NCBI GenBank assembly: GCA_934141445.1
Contig: CAKPCF010000002.1
Coordinates: 58,638 to 122,637, forward strand
Source of the DNA: an uncultured Clostridia bacterium
Lineage (GTDB): Bacteria > Bacillota > Clostridia > TANB77 > CAG-508
Reading direction: 5' to 3'
Length of the DNA stretch: 64,000 bases
Under the pieces are notes generated by a model. That model did not search any database. It saw only the letters and a program-made list of their open reading frames with translations, and was not told where the DNA came from. Positions within the stretch are counted from its first letter, which is position 1. Each line of letters opens with the position of its first letter. The translations under genes were made by a program, and so were the position numbers. Shown here one piece after another: positions 34,335 through 42,820 of this stretch.

Positions 34335-37040
34335 ATGAATCAAAATTGGTTTAATTTAAGTGTTGATGAAGTTCAAAGAAAATTGAACACAGATGTTGAT
34401 GCAGGTTTAAAACAAGAAGAGGTAACAAGAAGACAATCACAATATGGTTTTAATGAATTGAAAGCAAAGAAAAAGAAAAGTTTGTTTCAGAAGTTCTTAG
34501 AACAGTTTAAAGACTTCATGATAATTGTTTTAATTATTGCTGCAATAGTTTCTGGAATCATTGGTGTAAAAGAAGGTGAGGGAATCACAGATACTATAAT
34601 TATAATGATTGTTGTAATTGTAAATGCAATTATTGGTGTGGCACAAGAAAATAAAGCAGAAAAATCTTTGGAAGCTTTACAAAAAATGAGTAGCCATGTA
34701 GCTAAAGTTATTAGAAATGGAAAATTACAAGTAGTCCAATCAAAAGATCTTGTACCAGGTGATATTGTAGTTCTTGAAACAGGTGATTTTATACCTGCTG
34801 ATTTAAGAATTATAGAAGCTGTAAATTTAAAGTCACAAGAATCAGCATTAACAGGAGAATCTGTTCCAGTAGAGAAAAAAGCAGATATAATAGAAGGTGA
34901 TGCTCCTTTAGGAGATAGAAAAAATATATTATTTTCATCTAGCTTAATTACTTATGGTAGAGGAAAAGGTATTGTAGTTGAAACAGGAATGGAAACAGAA
35001 GTTGGAAAAATTGCAGAGATGATTAACGAAACAGAAGATGAGGAAACTCCACTTCAAGTTAAATTAAACAATTTAGGAAAAACATTAGGAATAGTTGCTT
35101 TAGTAATTTGCGCAATAATTTTTATAGTGGGTACTTTATATGGAAAAGAACCAATTCACATGTTTATGACAGCTGTTTCATTAGCTGTTGCCGCAATTCC
35201 AGAAGGTTTAGCAGCAATTTCAACTATTGTATTGGCAATTGGTGTACAAAGAATGGTAAAAAGAAATGCAATAGTAAAGAAATTGCCAGCTGTTGAAACT
35301 TTAGGAAGTGCGAGTGTAATTTGTTCAGATAAAACAGGAACACTAACACAAAATAAAATGACAGTTCAAAAGATTTTTGCAAATGGAAAATTGACTGGAA
35401 TAGAAGAACAGGGAACTTTAAGCATTGAAGCAGAAACAGCAGTTGAAGCAAGTATGCTTTGTAATGATACAAAGATTGCAAATGATGGAACTTTAACAGG
35501 TGATCCAACAGAAACAGCTTTAGTAGATATGGGACTTAAGTTGAATTTCTCAAAAAATATTTATAAAGAAAATCCAAGAGTTGCAGAAATTCCATTTGAT
35601 TCTGATAGAAAACTTATGACAACAGTTCATAAAGTTGGTGAAAAATTTATTGTATACACTAAAGGTGGTGTAGATGAACTTTTAAAATGTTGTATAGCAT
35701 ATTCAAAAAATGGAGAAATAAGAAAAGACTTAGAAAATTATATTCCAGATATACAAAAAAGCAATAAAGAGATGGCAGAAAATGCGTTAAGAGTTTTAGC
35801 AATGGCATACAAGGAATTTAATCATCCTTTAACAGAAAAAGATATGCAAAATTTAGAATCTGATTTAATATTTGTTGGTATGGTAGGAATGATTGATCCA
35901 CCAAGAGAAGAAGTTAAAGAAGCTGTTAAAAAGTGTAATTCCGCAGGAATAAAAACTGTAATGATTACGGGTGACCATAAAATTACAGCAACTGCTATTG
36001 CAAAAGAGTTAGGAATTCTAAAAGATGGTGATGAAGCAGTTACAGGAACAGAACTAGAAGCTATGTCTGATGAAGAATTAGAAAAAAGAGTTCGTAATAT
36101 TTCAGTATATGCAAGAGTATCACCAGAACATAAAGTTCGTATAGTTAAAGCTTGGCAAGCAAATGGCGAAATTGTTGCTATGACAGGTGATGGTGTAAAT
36201 GATGCACCAGCTCTAAAAAAAGCAGACATAGGTTGTGCTATGGGAGTTGTAGGTACTGATGTTGCTAAAGAAGCGGCAGATGTAATATTAACAGATGATA
36301 ATTTTGCAACAGTTGTTTCAGCAGTTGAAGAAGGAAGAAGAATATATGATAATATCATAAAAGCAATTGCATTTTTACTTTCAAGCAATGTTGGAGAAAT
36401 TGTAGTATTGTTTATAGCAATATTGATAACACCATGGCTTGCAGCAAAATTTGGTATACCTCAAGAATATATAAATTATTTAGAACCATTATTACCAATT
36501 CAAATTTTATGGATAAATTTGGTAACTGATTCATTACCAGCATTAGCATTAGCTTATGACCCAGCAGAAAAAGATATTATGAATAGAAAACCTTCAAAAA
36601 ATTCTAAAGGTGTATTTACAAAGGGATTATCTTTCAGAATTATATATCAAGGAATTATGATTGGTTTATTAACTTTAAGTGCATTTATATTAGGATTAGC
36701 TACAAATTCACCAGATCCAATGATGAAAATTGATACAGCTCAGACAATGGCATTTGCTGTATTAGCTTTTTCAGAACTTGTACATGTATTTAATGTTAGA
36801 AACAATAAAAAATCAATATTCAAATCAAATCCATTCAATAATAAATATTTATTATTAGCAATTTTAGTTTCAGCTGCTTTAATGTTTTTGGTATTGCTAG
36901 TTCCAGCTTTGAGAACAATATTTAGTATTGTATTATTACCAGTTGATAAACTAGCAGAAACATTAATATTGATTTTCTCACCAATTGTTATAGTAGAGAT
37001 TATGAAATTATTTAAAATAAATACAAGTAAAGATGAATAA
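34335..37040 (+). CDS. P-type cation-transporting ATPase (Ca2+/Mn2+ type)
   Basis: A 901-residue P2-type ATPase. Motifs: TGES (actuator), DKTGTLTQNKM with the phosphorylated Asp, KGGVDELL, MITGDH, and TGDGVNDAPALKKADIG. The membrane motif AAIPEGLAAI in helix 4 has the ion-binding Glu of SERCA-like Ca2+ pumps. The ATG at 34335 (GGAGGT before it) is preferred to 34263, which lies just after the riboswitch and lacks a site. The Mn2+-type riboswitch upstream suggests that Mn2+ export is its main task; Ca2+ is the alternative. Confidence 0.92.
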   Translation: MNQNWFNLSVDEVQRKLNTDVDAGLKQEEVTRRQSQYGFNELKAKKKKSLFQKFLEQFKDFMIIVLIIAAIVSGIIGVKEGEGITDTIIIMIVVIVNAIIGVAQENKAEKSLEALQKMSSHVAKVIRNGKLQVVQSKDLVPGDIVVLETGDFIPADLRIIEAVNLKSQESALTGESVPVEKKADIIEGDAPLGDRKNILFSSSLITYGRGKGIVVETGMETEVGKIAEMINETEDEETPLQVKLNNLGKTLGIVALVICAIIFIVGTLYGKEPIHMFMTAVSLAVAAIPEGLAAISTIVLAIGVQRMVKRNAIVKKLPAVETLGSASVICSDKTGTLTQNKMTVQKIFANGKLTGIEEQGTLSIEAETAVEASMLCNDTKIANDGTLTGDPTETALVDMGLKLNFSKNIYKENPRVAEIPFDSDRKLMTTVHKVGEKFIVYTKGGVDELLKCCIAYSKNGEIRKDLENYIPDIQKSNKEMAENALRVLAMAYKEFNHPLTEKDMQNLESDLIFVGMVGMIDPPREEVKEAVKKCNSAGIKTVMITGDHKITATAIAKELGILKDGDEAVTGTELEAMSDEELEKRVRNISVYARVSPEHKVRIVKAWQANGEIVAMTGDGVNDAPALKKADIGCAMGVVGTDVAKEAADVILTDDNFATVVSAVEEGRRIYDNIIKAIAFLLSSNVGEIVVLFIAILITPWLAAKFGIPQEYINYLEPLLPIQILWINLVTDSLPALALAYDPAEKDIMNRKPSKNSKGVFTKGLSFRIIYQGIMIGLLTLSAFILGLATNSPDPMMKIDTAQTMAFAVLAFSELVHVFNVRNNKKSIFKSNPFNNKYLLLAILVSAALMFLVLLVPALRTIFSIVLLPVDKLAETLILIFSPIVIVEIMKLFKINTSKDE

Positions 37041-37061
37041 ATTTATTTTTTGATTCAAAAG

Positions 37062-37105
37062 AAAGCTGTTTGCAAAAGGTTAAATGTTTTGCAAATGGCT
37101 TTTTT
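37062..37105 (+). terminator. Terminator after the P-type ATPase
   Basis: AAAGCTGTTTGCAAAA pairs with TTTTGCAAATGGCTTT, followed by T. Confidence 0.9.
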
Positions 37106-37220
37106 ATGTATAGAAATATTACTTTATAATAAATAAAAGCTTGAAAAAAGATTAAAATAAGGTATAATAAAGGCAATGTAGAAGAAATATGTTGAATAAT
37201 GTCAATTCAGGAGTGATAAA

Positions 37221-38312
37221 ATGCTATACAATTATGAAAATGGAGAAGATGAAGAATTAGAAACTTATGAAGAATATGAGCGAAAAAGAATAAAAAGGAA
37301 AATTAAACTGATATCAACATTAACAATTGTTGTAATTGTTTTACTAGGAAGTTTTTTATTAACACATAATTACTTTAAAAATAAACAAAAAGATAATCAA
37401 AATGAGCAATCTGATAATACGATAGAGAACAATGTCGAAGAAAGTCAAAAAAATGTATCAGTAAATAGTTCTGAAATAAAGAATGATTCGGAAAATAATA
37501 ATAATGAAAATAATTATAGTACAGCTAATAATAGTGTTATTTCAGCTGAACCAACTAAAAATTTAGATAAAAAAGCACAAGTATATATAGGAACTCATAT
37601 GCAAATACCAGTTCATTTGGAAGAAAACATAAAGAAGGGCTTTGTACCAGGTGAAAATCCCAACGCACAAGAAGAAATAAAACAAATATATTCTTCAAAT
37701 GAAAAACAAGTATATTTAACTTTTGATGATGGACCATCTAAAGAGATTACACCTAAGATATTAGATGTACTAAAAGCAGAAGATGTTACAGCAACATTTT
37801 TTGTATTAGGCAGTAGAGTTGAATTAAATCCAAGTTTAGTTCAAAGAGAATTTAACGAGGGACATTTTATTGCAAACCATGGATATTCTCATAAATATTC
37901 TCAAATATATTCAAGTGTTGAAAGTGTATATGATGAATATATAAAGTGTGAAAAAGCTGTTCAAACTGCTTTGAATAATACAGAATATCATACTAGACTA
38001 TTTAGATTTCCAGGTGGCTCAAGTGGTGGCAAGTATAACGATTTAAAAGCAAAGGCTAAAAAAAATTTAACAGCTAAAGGAATAGCATCAACTAATTGGA
38101 ATTCTTTAACTGGTGATGCTGAAGGTATTACAGATAAAGAAAAATTAATAAATAGAATGATTACAACTAAAGGAAATAGCAATAGTGTTATTTTGCTAAT
38201 GCATGATGCAGGGGATAAGTCTTACACTTTAGAAGCACTACCAGATATTATTAAATATTTTAAAGAACAAGGCTATGTTTTCAAAAATTTTTATGAAATT
38301 TTTAATAAGTAA
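37221..38312 (+). CDS. Membrane-anchored polysaccharide deacetylase
   Basis: A 363-residue protein. One transmembrane helix (about 32-50) is followed by a Asn/Glu-rich spacer to about 130 and a NodB domain (about 165-360). Metal-site motifs are TFDDGPS (catalytic Asp), NHGYSHKY (the two metal His), RFPGGSSGG and LLMHD. It most likely removes N-acetyl groups from peptidoglycan or another wall sugar outside the cell, as PdaA/PgdA do, giving lysozyme resistance or spore-cortex changes. Start supported by CAGGAGTGATAAA. Confidence 0.9.
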   Translation: MLYNYENGEDEELETYEEYERKRIKRKIKLISTLTIVVIVLLGSFLLTHNYFKNKQKDNQNEQSDNTIENNVEESQKNVSVNSSEIKNDSENNNNENNYSTANNSVISAEPTKNLDKKAQVYIGTHMQIPVHLEENIKKGFVPGENPNAQEEIKQIYSSNEKQVYLTFDDGPSKEITPKILDVLKAEDVTATFFVLGSRVELNPSLVQREFNEGHFIANHGYSHKYSQIYSSVESVYDEYIKCEKAVQTALNNTEYHTRLFRFPGGSSGGKYNDLKAKAKKNLTAKGIASTNWNSLTGDAEGITDKEKLINRMITTKGNSNSVILLMHDAGDKSYTLEALPDIIKYFKEQGYVFKNFYEIFNK

Positions 38313-38353
38313 ATGTATCGATAACGAAAGATAAATCTGAAAGGATACAAAAT

Positions 38354-39550
38354 ATGCAAGATAGTACAAAAATATTTTTATATGAAAATAGTGAGCTAAA
38401 AAAAGAAATATATAAAGAATTTGAAAAAGAAGTCAAAAATTTGCTAGACTATATTTGTGATAAGATTATAGAAACAATTGGAGAAAAATATAGAACAGTA
38501 GTTGAAAATGAAAAAAACAATATAGAACCACTAATAATTTTTGAACATTATAATATGAAAAACATTTTTTGGACTGATGATAAAGCAAAATTTAAGCCAA
38601 AATTTGTTGGCAAAAATAATGAAATAGAGGATGAATACCAAGGATTTAGCTTGGAATTGGCTAAGTTATTTGGAAATGACGATTATGAAAAAAACTACAT
38701 TTATAATGAAAAAGTAAAAAAATATATCGAAAATTCTATTGAATATCATATGAAATTACTTAATGAATTTTATGAATCAAATCATGAAAATTATCACGAT
38801 TTAGCAGATTTGGAATTTGGAAAAAATTCAAGCAGTTTCAGTATAATTAAAGAAAAAAGAGATAATGATAATGTAATAATTGATCCGAAATTTGATTATA
38901 AAATTTTTATGGCGAAAACTGAAAAGAGAAAATATTTAGATGCATATTATATAGAATATAATTTAAGTAAGATAGATGATAAGCTAAAACCTGTTAAGTA
39001 TTTATATATAGTACCATTTATTAAAAGAAATTATGATATTGTAGGATTTATAACAAGCATTTTAAAAATGCTATGTGCTAGAATTATAAAATTAAATAAA
39101 AATCAATATGAGCTAGATTATGGGTTATGCTATAAAAAAATGATATCTAAATATAATTTAAATCTTATTTTTATAAAAGAAGAAAATGAAATAGATAAAA
39201 TGAGTAATGAAGAATTACAAAGTAAAGGATATATTAAATTTCTAAATGATGTATTTGAATATATTTCAAACGAAGTAATGGAAAAAATACAAAATGATGA
39301 AAATGTAATACATTATTTTACTTATGATTTTAAAGAATTAGAAATAAGAAAATTTAAAAACGAATCATACGAGTTTTATTTAAAATATAGAGAAGAGATA
39401 ATTGAAAATTTATTCTTGAGGAACAATTCATTGTTTGAAAAAGTGTCTATGGAAGATTTTTCAAAATTTACAAAGGAAAGATTTATTTGGTTTGAAAATA
39501 AAATAAATGAATATTGGGAAAATATTGCAAAAGAGAATAAGGAGATTTAA
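38354..39550 (+). CDS. Unknown 398-residue cytoplasmic protein
   Basis: A charged, Lys/Glu/Tyr-rich protein without membrane segments or a signal peptide. It begins MQDSTKIFLYENSELKKEIY and is predicted to be alpha/beta with long helices at both ends. GAAAGGATAC precedes the ATG. It lies between a deacetylase and an MBL-fold hydrolase in the same orientation, with about 40 bp on each side. I recognise no family. Confidence 0.6.
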   Translation: MQDSTKIFLYENSELKKEIYKEFEKEVKNLLDYICDKIIETIGEKYRTVVENEKNNIEPLIIFEHYNMKNIFWTDDKAKFKPKFVGKNNEIEDEYQGFSLELAKLFGNDDYEKNYIYNEKVKKYIENSIEYHMKLLNEFYESNHENYHDLADLEFGKNSSSFSIIKEKRDNDNVIIDPKFDYKIFMAKTEKRKYLDAYYIEYNLSKIDDKLKPVKYLYIVPFIKRNYDIVGFITSILKMLCARIIKLNKNQYELDYGLCYKKMISKYNLNLIFIKEENEIDKMSNEELQSKGYIKFLNDVFEYISNEVMEKIQNDENVIHYFTYDFKELEIRKFKNESYEFYLKYREEIIENLFLRNNSLFEKVSMEDFSKFTKERFIWFENKINEYWENIAKENKEI

Positions 39551-39587
39551 GTATTTGCAATGAGCAATATATTGTGAGGTGAGAATG

Positions 39588-40364
39588 ATGAAATTAAAAG
39601 TATTAGGTGTGGAATCACCACATGGGACAGAAATGCATAATTGCCCGGGGTTCTTGATAACAGAAGGTAAAACTAAAATATTGTTAGATTGTGGAAGTGG
39701 AACACATAAATTATTAAGATTTCCAACAGACTTAAATAATTTATCTGTTATTATAAGTCATTTACATAGAGATCATTATAATGATATTTATAATATTCAG
39801 TATTCGGCTTTTGTATATCATAATCAAAAAAGAATAGAAAGACCTATAGATATATATTTGCCATCAACACCTGAAAGTAAGCAAAAAGATGTTGTTGAAG
39901 AAGAATATAGTTTTGCTAATTATCATACAATTACACCGAAAAATAGTTTGAAAATTGGAGATATAGATATTAGTTTTTGTCCAACAGATCATCCAGTTGA
40001 AACATATGCTGTAAAATTGAGTGGTGGAGGTAAAACAATAGTATATACAGCAGATACATCATTTTCTGCTAAAGATAGATTAGTAAAGTTTGCAAAAGGT
40101 GCTGATTTACTAATAAGTGAATCAAGTTTATTAACTTCTTATGGTTTTCCTGAAATTAATTCTCATTTAACTGCTAAGCAAGCTGGAACAATTGCAAGTA
40201 GAGCTAATGTTGGTGGCTTAATGTTAACTCATTTTTGGCCAGAAGAATTACCTGAAAGATATGTAGAAGAAGCTAAATCAGTTTTTCCTAGAGTTATTGC
40301 TGCAAATGAAGGTCAAGTAATAGTATTGCCTAAAGTAAAAGAAAAAGAAGAGGATATGAGATAA
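39588..40364 (+). CDS. MBL-fold metal-dependent hydrolase (YhfI/RNase Z-like)
   Basis: A 258-residue metallo-beta-lactamase fold protein. The zinc motif is SHLHRDHYNDIY (HxHxDH), followed by DHPVETYAVKL, YTADTSFS (metal Asp) and LTHFWPE (last His). The first segment LKVLGVESPHGTEMHNCPGF resembles the YhfI group near tRNase Z. The exact substrate is unknown. GAGGTG lies 6 bp before the second of two adjacent ATG codons (39588). The stop codon lies inside a terminator. Confidence 0.85.
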   Translation: MKLKVLGVESPHGTEMHNCPGFLITEGKTKILLDCGSGTHKLLRFPTDLNNLSVIISHLHRDHYNDIYNIQYSAFVYHNQKRIERPIDIYLPSTPESKQKDVVEEEYSFANYHTITPKNSLKIGDIDISFCPTDHPVETYAVKLSGGGKTIVYTADTSFSAKDRLVKFAKGADLLISESSLLTSYGFPEINSHLTAKQAGTIASRANVGGLMLTHFWPEELPERYVEEAKSVFPRVIAANEGQVIVLPKVKEKEEDMR

Positions 40365-40384
40365 TCTCATATCTTCTTCTTTTG
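40346..40384 (+). terminator. Terminator overlapping the end of the MBL gene
   Basis: AGAAGAGGATATGAGAT pairs with ATCTCATATCTTCTTCT, followed by TTTT; the stop codon lies in the loop. Confidence 0.82.
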
Positions 40385-40385
40385 G

Positions 40386-40419
40386 TAATAAAAAATCAAC
40401 CAGATTATTCTGATTGATT
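40386..40419 (-). terminator. Terminator of tRNA-Leu
   Basis: On the - strand AATCAATCAGA pairs with TCTGGTTGATT (two G-U pairs), then TTTTATT. Confidence 0.88.
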
Positions 40420-40429
40420 CTAAGATGAT

Positions 40430-40512
40430 TGGTGCGGTAGAGAGGACTTGAACCCCCACGGTCTCCCACTAGATCCTAAGTCTAGCGCGTCTGCCAGTTC
40501 CGCCACTACCGC
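40430..40512 (-). tRNA. tRNA-Leu (anticodon TAG)
   Basis: An 83-nt class II tRNA. The acceptor stem GCGGTAG/CTACCGC, discriminator A and encoded CCA are clear. The anticodon stem CTAGA/TCTAG encloses CTTAGGA, giving anticodon TAG (Leu, CUA). The long variable arm GTGGGAGACC.. and the T arm GGGTTCAAGTCC follow. Confidence 0.95.
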
Positions 40513-40532
40513 AATTGCTATCAACAATAACT

Positions 40533-40561
40533 ATAATAACATATCGATTTTTGATTGTCAA
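40533..40561 (-). promoter_or_regulatory. Promoter of tRNA-Leu
   Basis: On the - strand: consensus TTGACA (40561-40556), 17-bp spacer, TATTAT (40538-40533). Confidence 0.8.
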
Positions 40562-40620
40562 GAATTTTTGGGAAATTTTTCATTGCTATGTATAAAAAAT
40601 GAAAAAACATACACAATATA

Positions 40621-40658
40621 TTGAAAATATACACATAATATGTTATGATATACGTATA
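40621..40658 (+). promoter_or_regulatory. Promoter and probable operator of the relB locus
   Basis: TTGAAA (40621-40626), 17-bp spacer, TGTTATGAT (extended -10, TATGAT at 40644-40649). A perfect palindrome TATACGTATA (40649-40658) overlaps the -10/start region and would suit an autoregulating RelB-type repressor. Confidence 0.7.
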
Positions 40659-40679
40659 ATATAGCATGGAGGTGATATT

Positions 40680-40946
40680 ATGGCTACAATAAATGTTAAT
40701 GTAGATGATAAAATAAAAGAACAAGCTAAAGAGACTCTTGATTATCTTGGAACAAATTTTACAAATGTTATCAATATGTTATTAAGACAAATAATCCTAA
40801 CTGAAAGCATTCCATTTGAAATAAAAGTACCAAAATTAAATGCAGAAACTAGAAAAGCTATTGAAGATGCAGAAAAGGGAATAGGATTAAGTAAGGGATA
40901 TACTAATTTAGATGAAATGTGGAAAGACTTAGAGAAAGAGGATTGA
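40680..40946 (+). CDS. RelB/DinJ-family antitoxin
   Basis: An 88-residue protein with an N-terminal ribbon-helix-helix (MATINVNVDDKIKEQA, LDYLGTNFTNVINMLLRQI) that binds the operator, and a C-terminal toxin-binding tail. A TGGAGGTG site precedes the ATG. The frame is intact, while its partner toxin just downstream is frameshifted. The antitoxin can thus persist as a solitary regulator. Confidence 0.9.
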   Translation: MATINVNVDDKIKEQAKETLDYLGTNFTNVINMLLRQIILTESIPFEIKVPKLNAETRKAIEDAEKGIGLSKGYTNLDEMWKDLEKED

Positions 40947-40951
40947 TAAAT

Positions 40952-41225
40952 TTGTTAACAGTAAAATATACTAATTTATTTAAAAAAGATTATAAATTGA
41001 TAAAAAAAAGAGGTCTTAATTTAAAGTTATTGCAAGAAGTTGTTGATATGCTTGCTAACGAACAAACATTACCTGAAAAGTATAAAGAACATTATTTGAC
41101 AGGTGAATATAAACGGATATAGGGAATGTCATATACAACCTGATTGGCTTTTAATTTATAAAATAGATAAAGGAGAATTAGTATTAACAGCCTATAGAAC
41201 AGGTTCACATTCAGATTTGTTTTAA
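40952..41225 (+). pseudogene. YafQ-family toxin, frameshifted
   Basis: The first 57 residues (TTG start; LTVKYTNLFKKDYKLIKKRG and onward to LTGEYK) match YafQ/RelE-type mRNA interferases. The frame then stops at 41120-41122. In the next frame the rest of the toxin follows directly: ECHIQPDWLLIYKI, then LVLTAYRTGSHSDLF, to the stop at 41223. One surplus base near 41116-41121 explains the break. The lost part holds the catalytic His and the conserved GSHSDLF end, so the toxin should be inactive unless frameshifting or a sequence error is involved. Confidence 0.88.
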
Positions 41226-41261
41226 AAATAATATAAACTTTTGAAGTTTTACAATAACAAG

Positions 41262-41291
41262 ACAAGGTATCATTTTAATACCTTGTTTTTT
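41262..41291 (+). terminator. Terminator after the relB-yafQ locus
   Basis: ACAAGGTAT (41262-41270) pairs with ATACCTTGT (41278-41286), followed by T. Confidence 0.88.
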
Positions 41292-41340
41292 AGATGGAAA
41301 TTTATATATCCTTATATCTCATTTTTTTTGCAAAATAAAT

Positions 41341-41514
41341 TTGAAACTAACATAAAATCGTGGTATAATATAAAATATTTTTAGCTAATTGCTAAAATAT
41401 CATCTCCTTTTGGGATGAGACTTATGTAGTAAGACAACAAATAATTTTAAAGGAGGATAAGTTTATAAGAAAATAAGTATCAGTAGTTTTTTCATTTGTA
41501 TGACAGGAGGCAGA
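41341..41514 (+). promoter_or_regulatory. Promoter and structured leader of the 41.5 kb genes
   Basis: TTGAAA (41341-41346), 17-bp spacer, TGGTATAAT (extended -10, TATAAT at 41364-41369). The leader then has ATATTTTTAGC/GCTAAAATAT and CATCTCC/GGATGAG hairpins, and a perfect AAAGGAGG (41452-41459) with no start codon at a proper distance. The latter may be a remnant of a leader peptide. The gene's own AGGAGG is at 41505-41510. Confidence 0.6.
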
Positions 41515-41517
41515 ATG

Positions 41518-41742
41518 ATGCTTGAAGTCGGTATTGCTATTGTAATGGTTTGCATTTTAGGAATTGCACTGCTGTCAGTTGTACTGATGTGTGTTAAAGC
41601 ATGTCATTGTATAATGGAAAATAAGAGAAGAAAAAAAGCAATGAGATTCTATTTTGAGCAGGAACTGTATGATTCACATGTTCCATATAATGGACCAGAT
41701 TTCATCAATAGATTTGAAACTGATCCGTGGGAATTGAGGTGA
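41518..41742 (+). CDS. Small membrane protein, higher-GC islet
   Basis: A 74-residue protein with one transmembrane helix (about 4-27, rich in Val/Leu/Cys), a basic stop-transfer and a C-terminal part ending in PYNGPDFINRFETDPWELR. AGGAGG lies 7 bp before this ATG (41515 is a second option). Codon choice uses more G and C than the surrounding genes, as does the next gene. No family recognised. Confidence 0.6.
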   Translation: MLEVGIAIVMVCILGIALLSVVLMCVKACHCIMENKRRKKAMRFYFEQELYDSHVPYNGPDFINRFETDPWELR

Positions 41743-41861
41743 GTAAGACTTCAGAAGACAATCTTTTTAAGCAATAATATTGTTTTGTTTATTGTATTAG
41801 CAAAATGCTAATTACATTAAGAAATGATATATAGGCAATAACTATGAAAGAGGGAATAGCT

Positions 41862-42617
41862 ATGATTATTTTGCCGGAAAGCATTAAAAGAATTTTGAAA
41901 CGGATAGAAGCAACTTATGAGCAAGATATAAAAGCTCAAAAATCGTATTATCCGGCTGTCATTAAAGATGGAATAACTTATACTGGAACGGATACTGTGA
42001 GATTACAGCTTGAAAGTTTCAGAGAGTTTAAGGCTAGCTTAGAAGATGGGACTAGTAAGCTTCTTTGCTGTACTACGAAAAACGAACTTAAGGCTAAAAT
42101 TAAGTTGATGAGAGCTGTATTTGAATGGTATGAGCCTTTGAGCATAAAAGATATTGAGCGAATCGAAGGAGATGTTTATTTCCAGTTTTGCTTACGCACT
42201 AAAGTAAAGGCTCTTATCAATAGACCGGCAACCCAAAAAGAAGCAGGAAATCTTTTGGGTTTCATCAACAATGCATATAGCTCTAGTTGGGGACAGGACG
42301 ACCGGTATTACAAAGTAAAAGATTTTAGGCTTGTTAATTCTAAAGAGGACTTGCAGAAAATTTTAGCTGAAAATAGCGAGGCAAAAGACCTTACGGCGAG
42401 CGAGAGGAATAGAGTTATTTATACAACTATTCGTGTGGTAATGGTTCCTATGGACTATGCAACCATTTATCAGCAGAAAGGTCTTTTGAAAGAATATCAG
42501 GATTTTTGCAAAAAGCATATAAGTGATGAAAACTTTGATGAAGAGGTGAAGGCGTTCCATTTGTGGAATGATGTAAGAGAAACAGCAATCTATTATATCT
42601 ATATTCCGCAAAAGTGA
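41862..42617 (+). CDS. Unknown 251-residue protein, higher-GC islet
   Basis: A soluble, charged protein starting MIILPESIKRILKRIEATYE. It has no evident catalytic motif. An AGAGGG site precedes the ATG at 41862 (an earlier in-frame ATG at 41844 has none). Codons such as CTT, ACG, CGG and GCG are commoner than in its neighbours, suggesting transfer. The unit ends in a strong terminator at 42631. Function not recognised. Confidence 0.6.
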   Translation: MIILPESIKRILKRIEATYEQDIKAQKSYYPAVIKDGITYTGTDTVRLQLESFREFKASLEDGTSKLLCCTTKNELKAKIKLMRAVFEWYEPLSIKDIERIEGDVYFQFCLRTKVKALINRPATQKEAGNLLGFINNAYSSSWGQDDRYYKVKDFRLVNSKEDLQKILAENSEAKDLTASERNRVIYTTIRVVMVPMDYATIYQQKGLLKEYQDFCKKHISDENFDEEVKAFHLWNDVRETAIYYIYIPQK

Positions 42618-42630
42618 TACTTGTATTTAA

Positions 42631-42665
42631 GTGGGAGTGCGACAAATGTCGTGCTCCCGCTTTTT
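42631..42665 (+). terminator. Terminator of the higher-GC islet
   Basis: A GC-rich 14-bp stem, GTGGGAGTGCGACA with TGTCGTGCTCCCGC (one G-T at the base), two-base loop, followed by five T. Confidence 0.92.
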
Positions 42666-42745
42666 ATAATGTTATGTAATTATCGTGAAATTTTTTTGCA
42701 ATTATCATAATGTCCACTTTTGTTCTAAAAAACACCTGCAATCTC

Positions 42746-42774
42746 TTGTAAATAAATCCATATAATGTTATAAT
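42746..42774 (+). promoter_or_regulatory. Extended -10 promoter of argS
   Basis: TTGTAA (42746-42751), 17-bp spacer, TGTTATAAT (TATAAT at 42769-42774). No T-box is seen ahead of argS. Confidence 0.75.
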
Positions 42775-42820
42775 ATCAAGAGTTATAGAATGTTAGAGAA
42801 GTAAATAGGGGGAAAAATAA

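Noticed and set aside
42618..42820. T-box ahead of argS
   Set aside because: No AGGGTGGTACC-like box and no second terminator lie in the leader.
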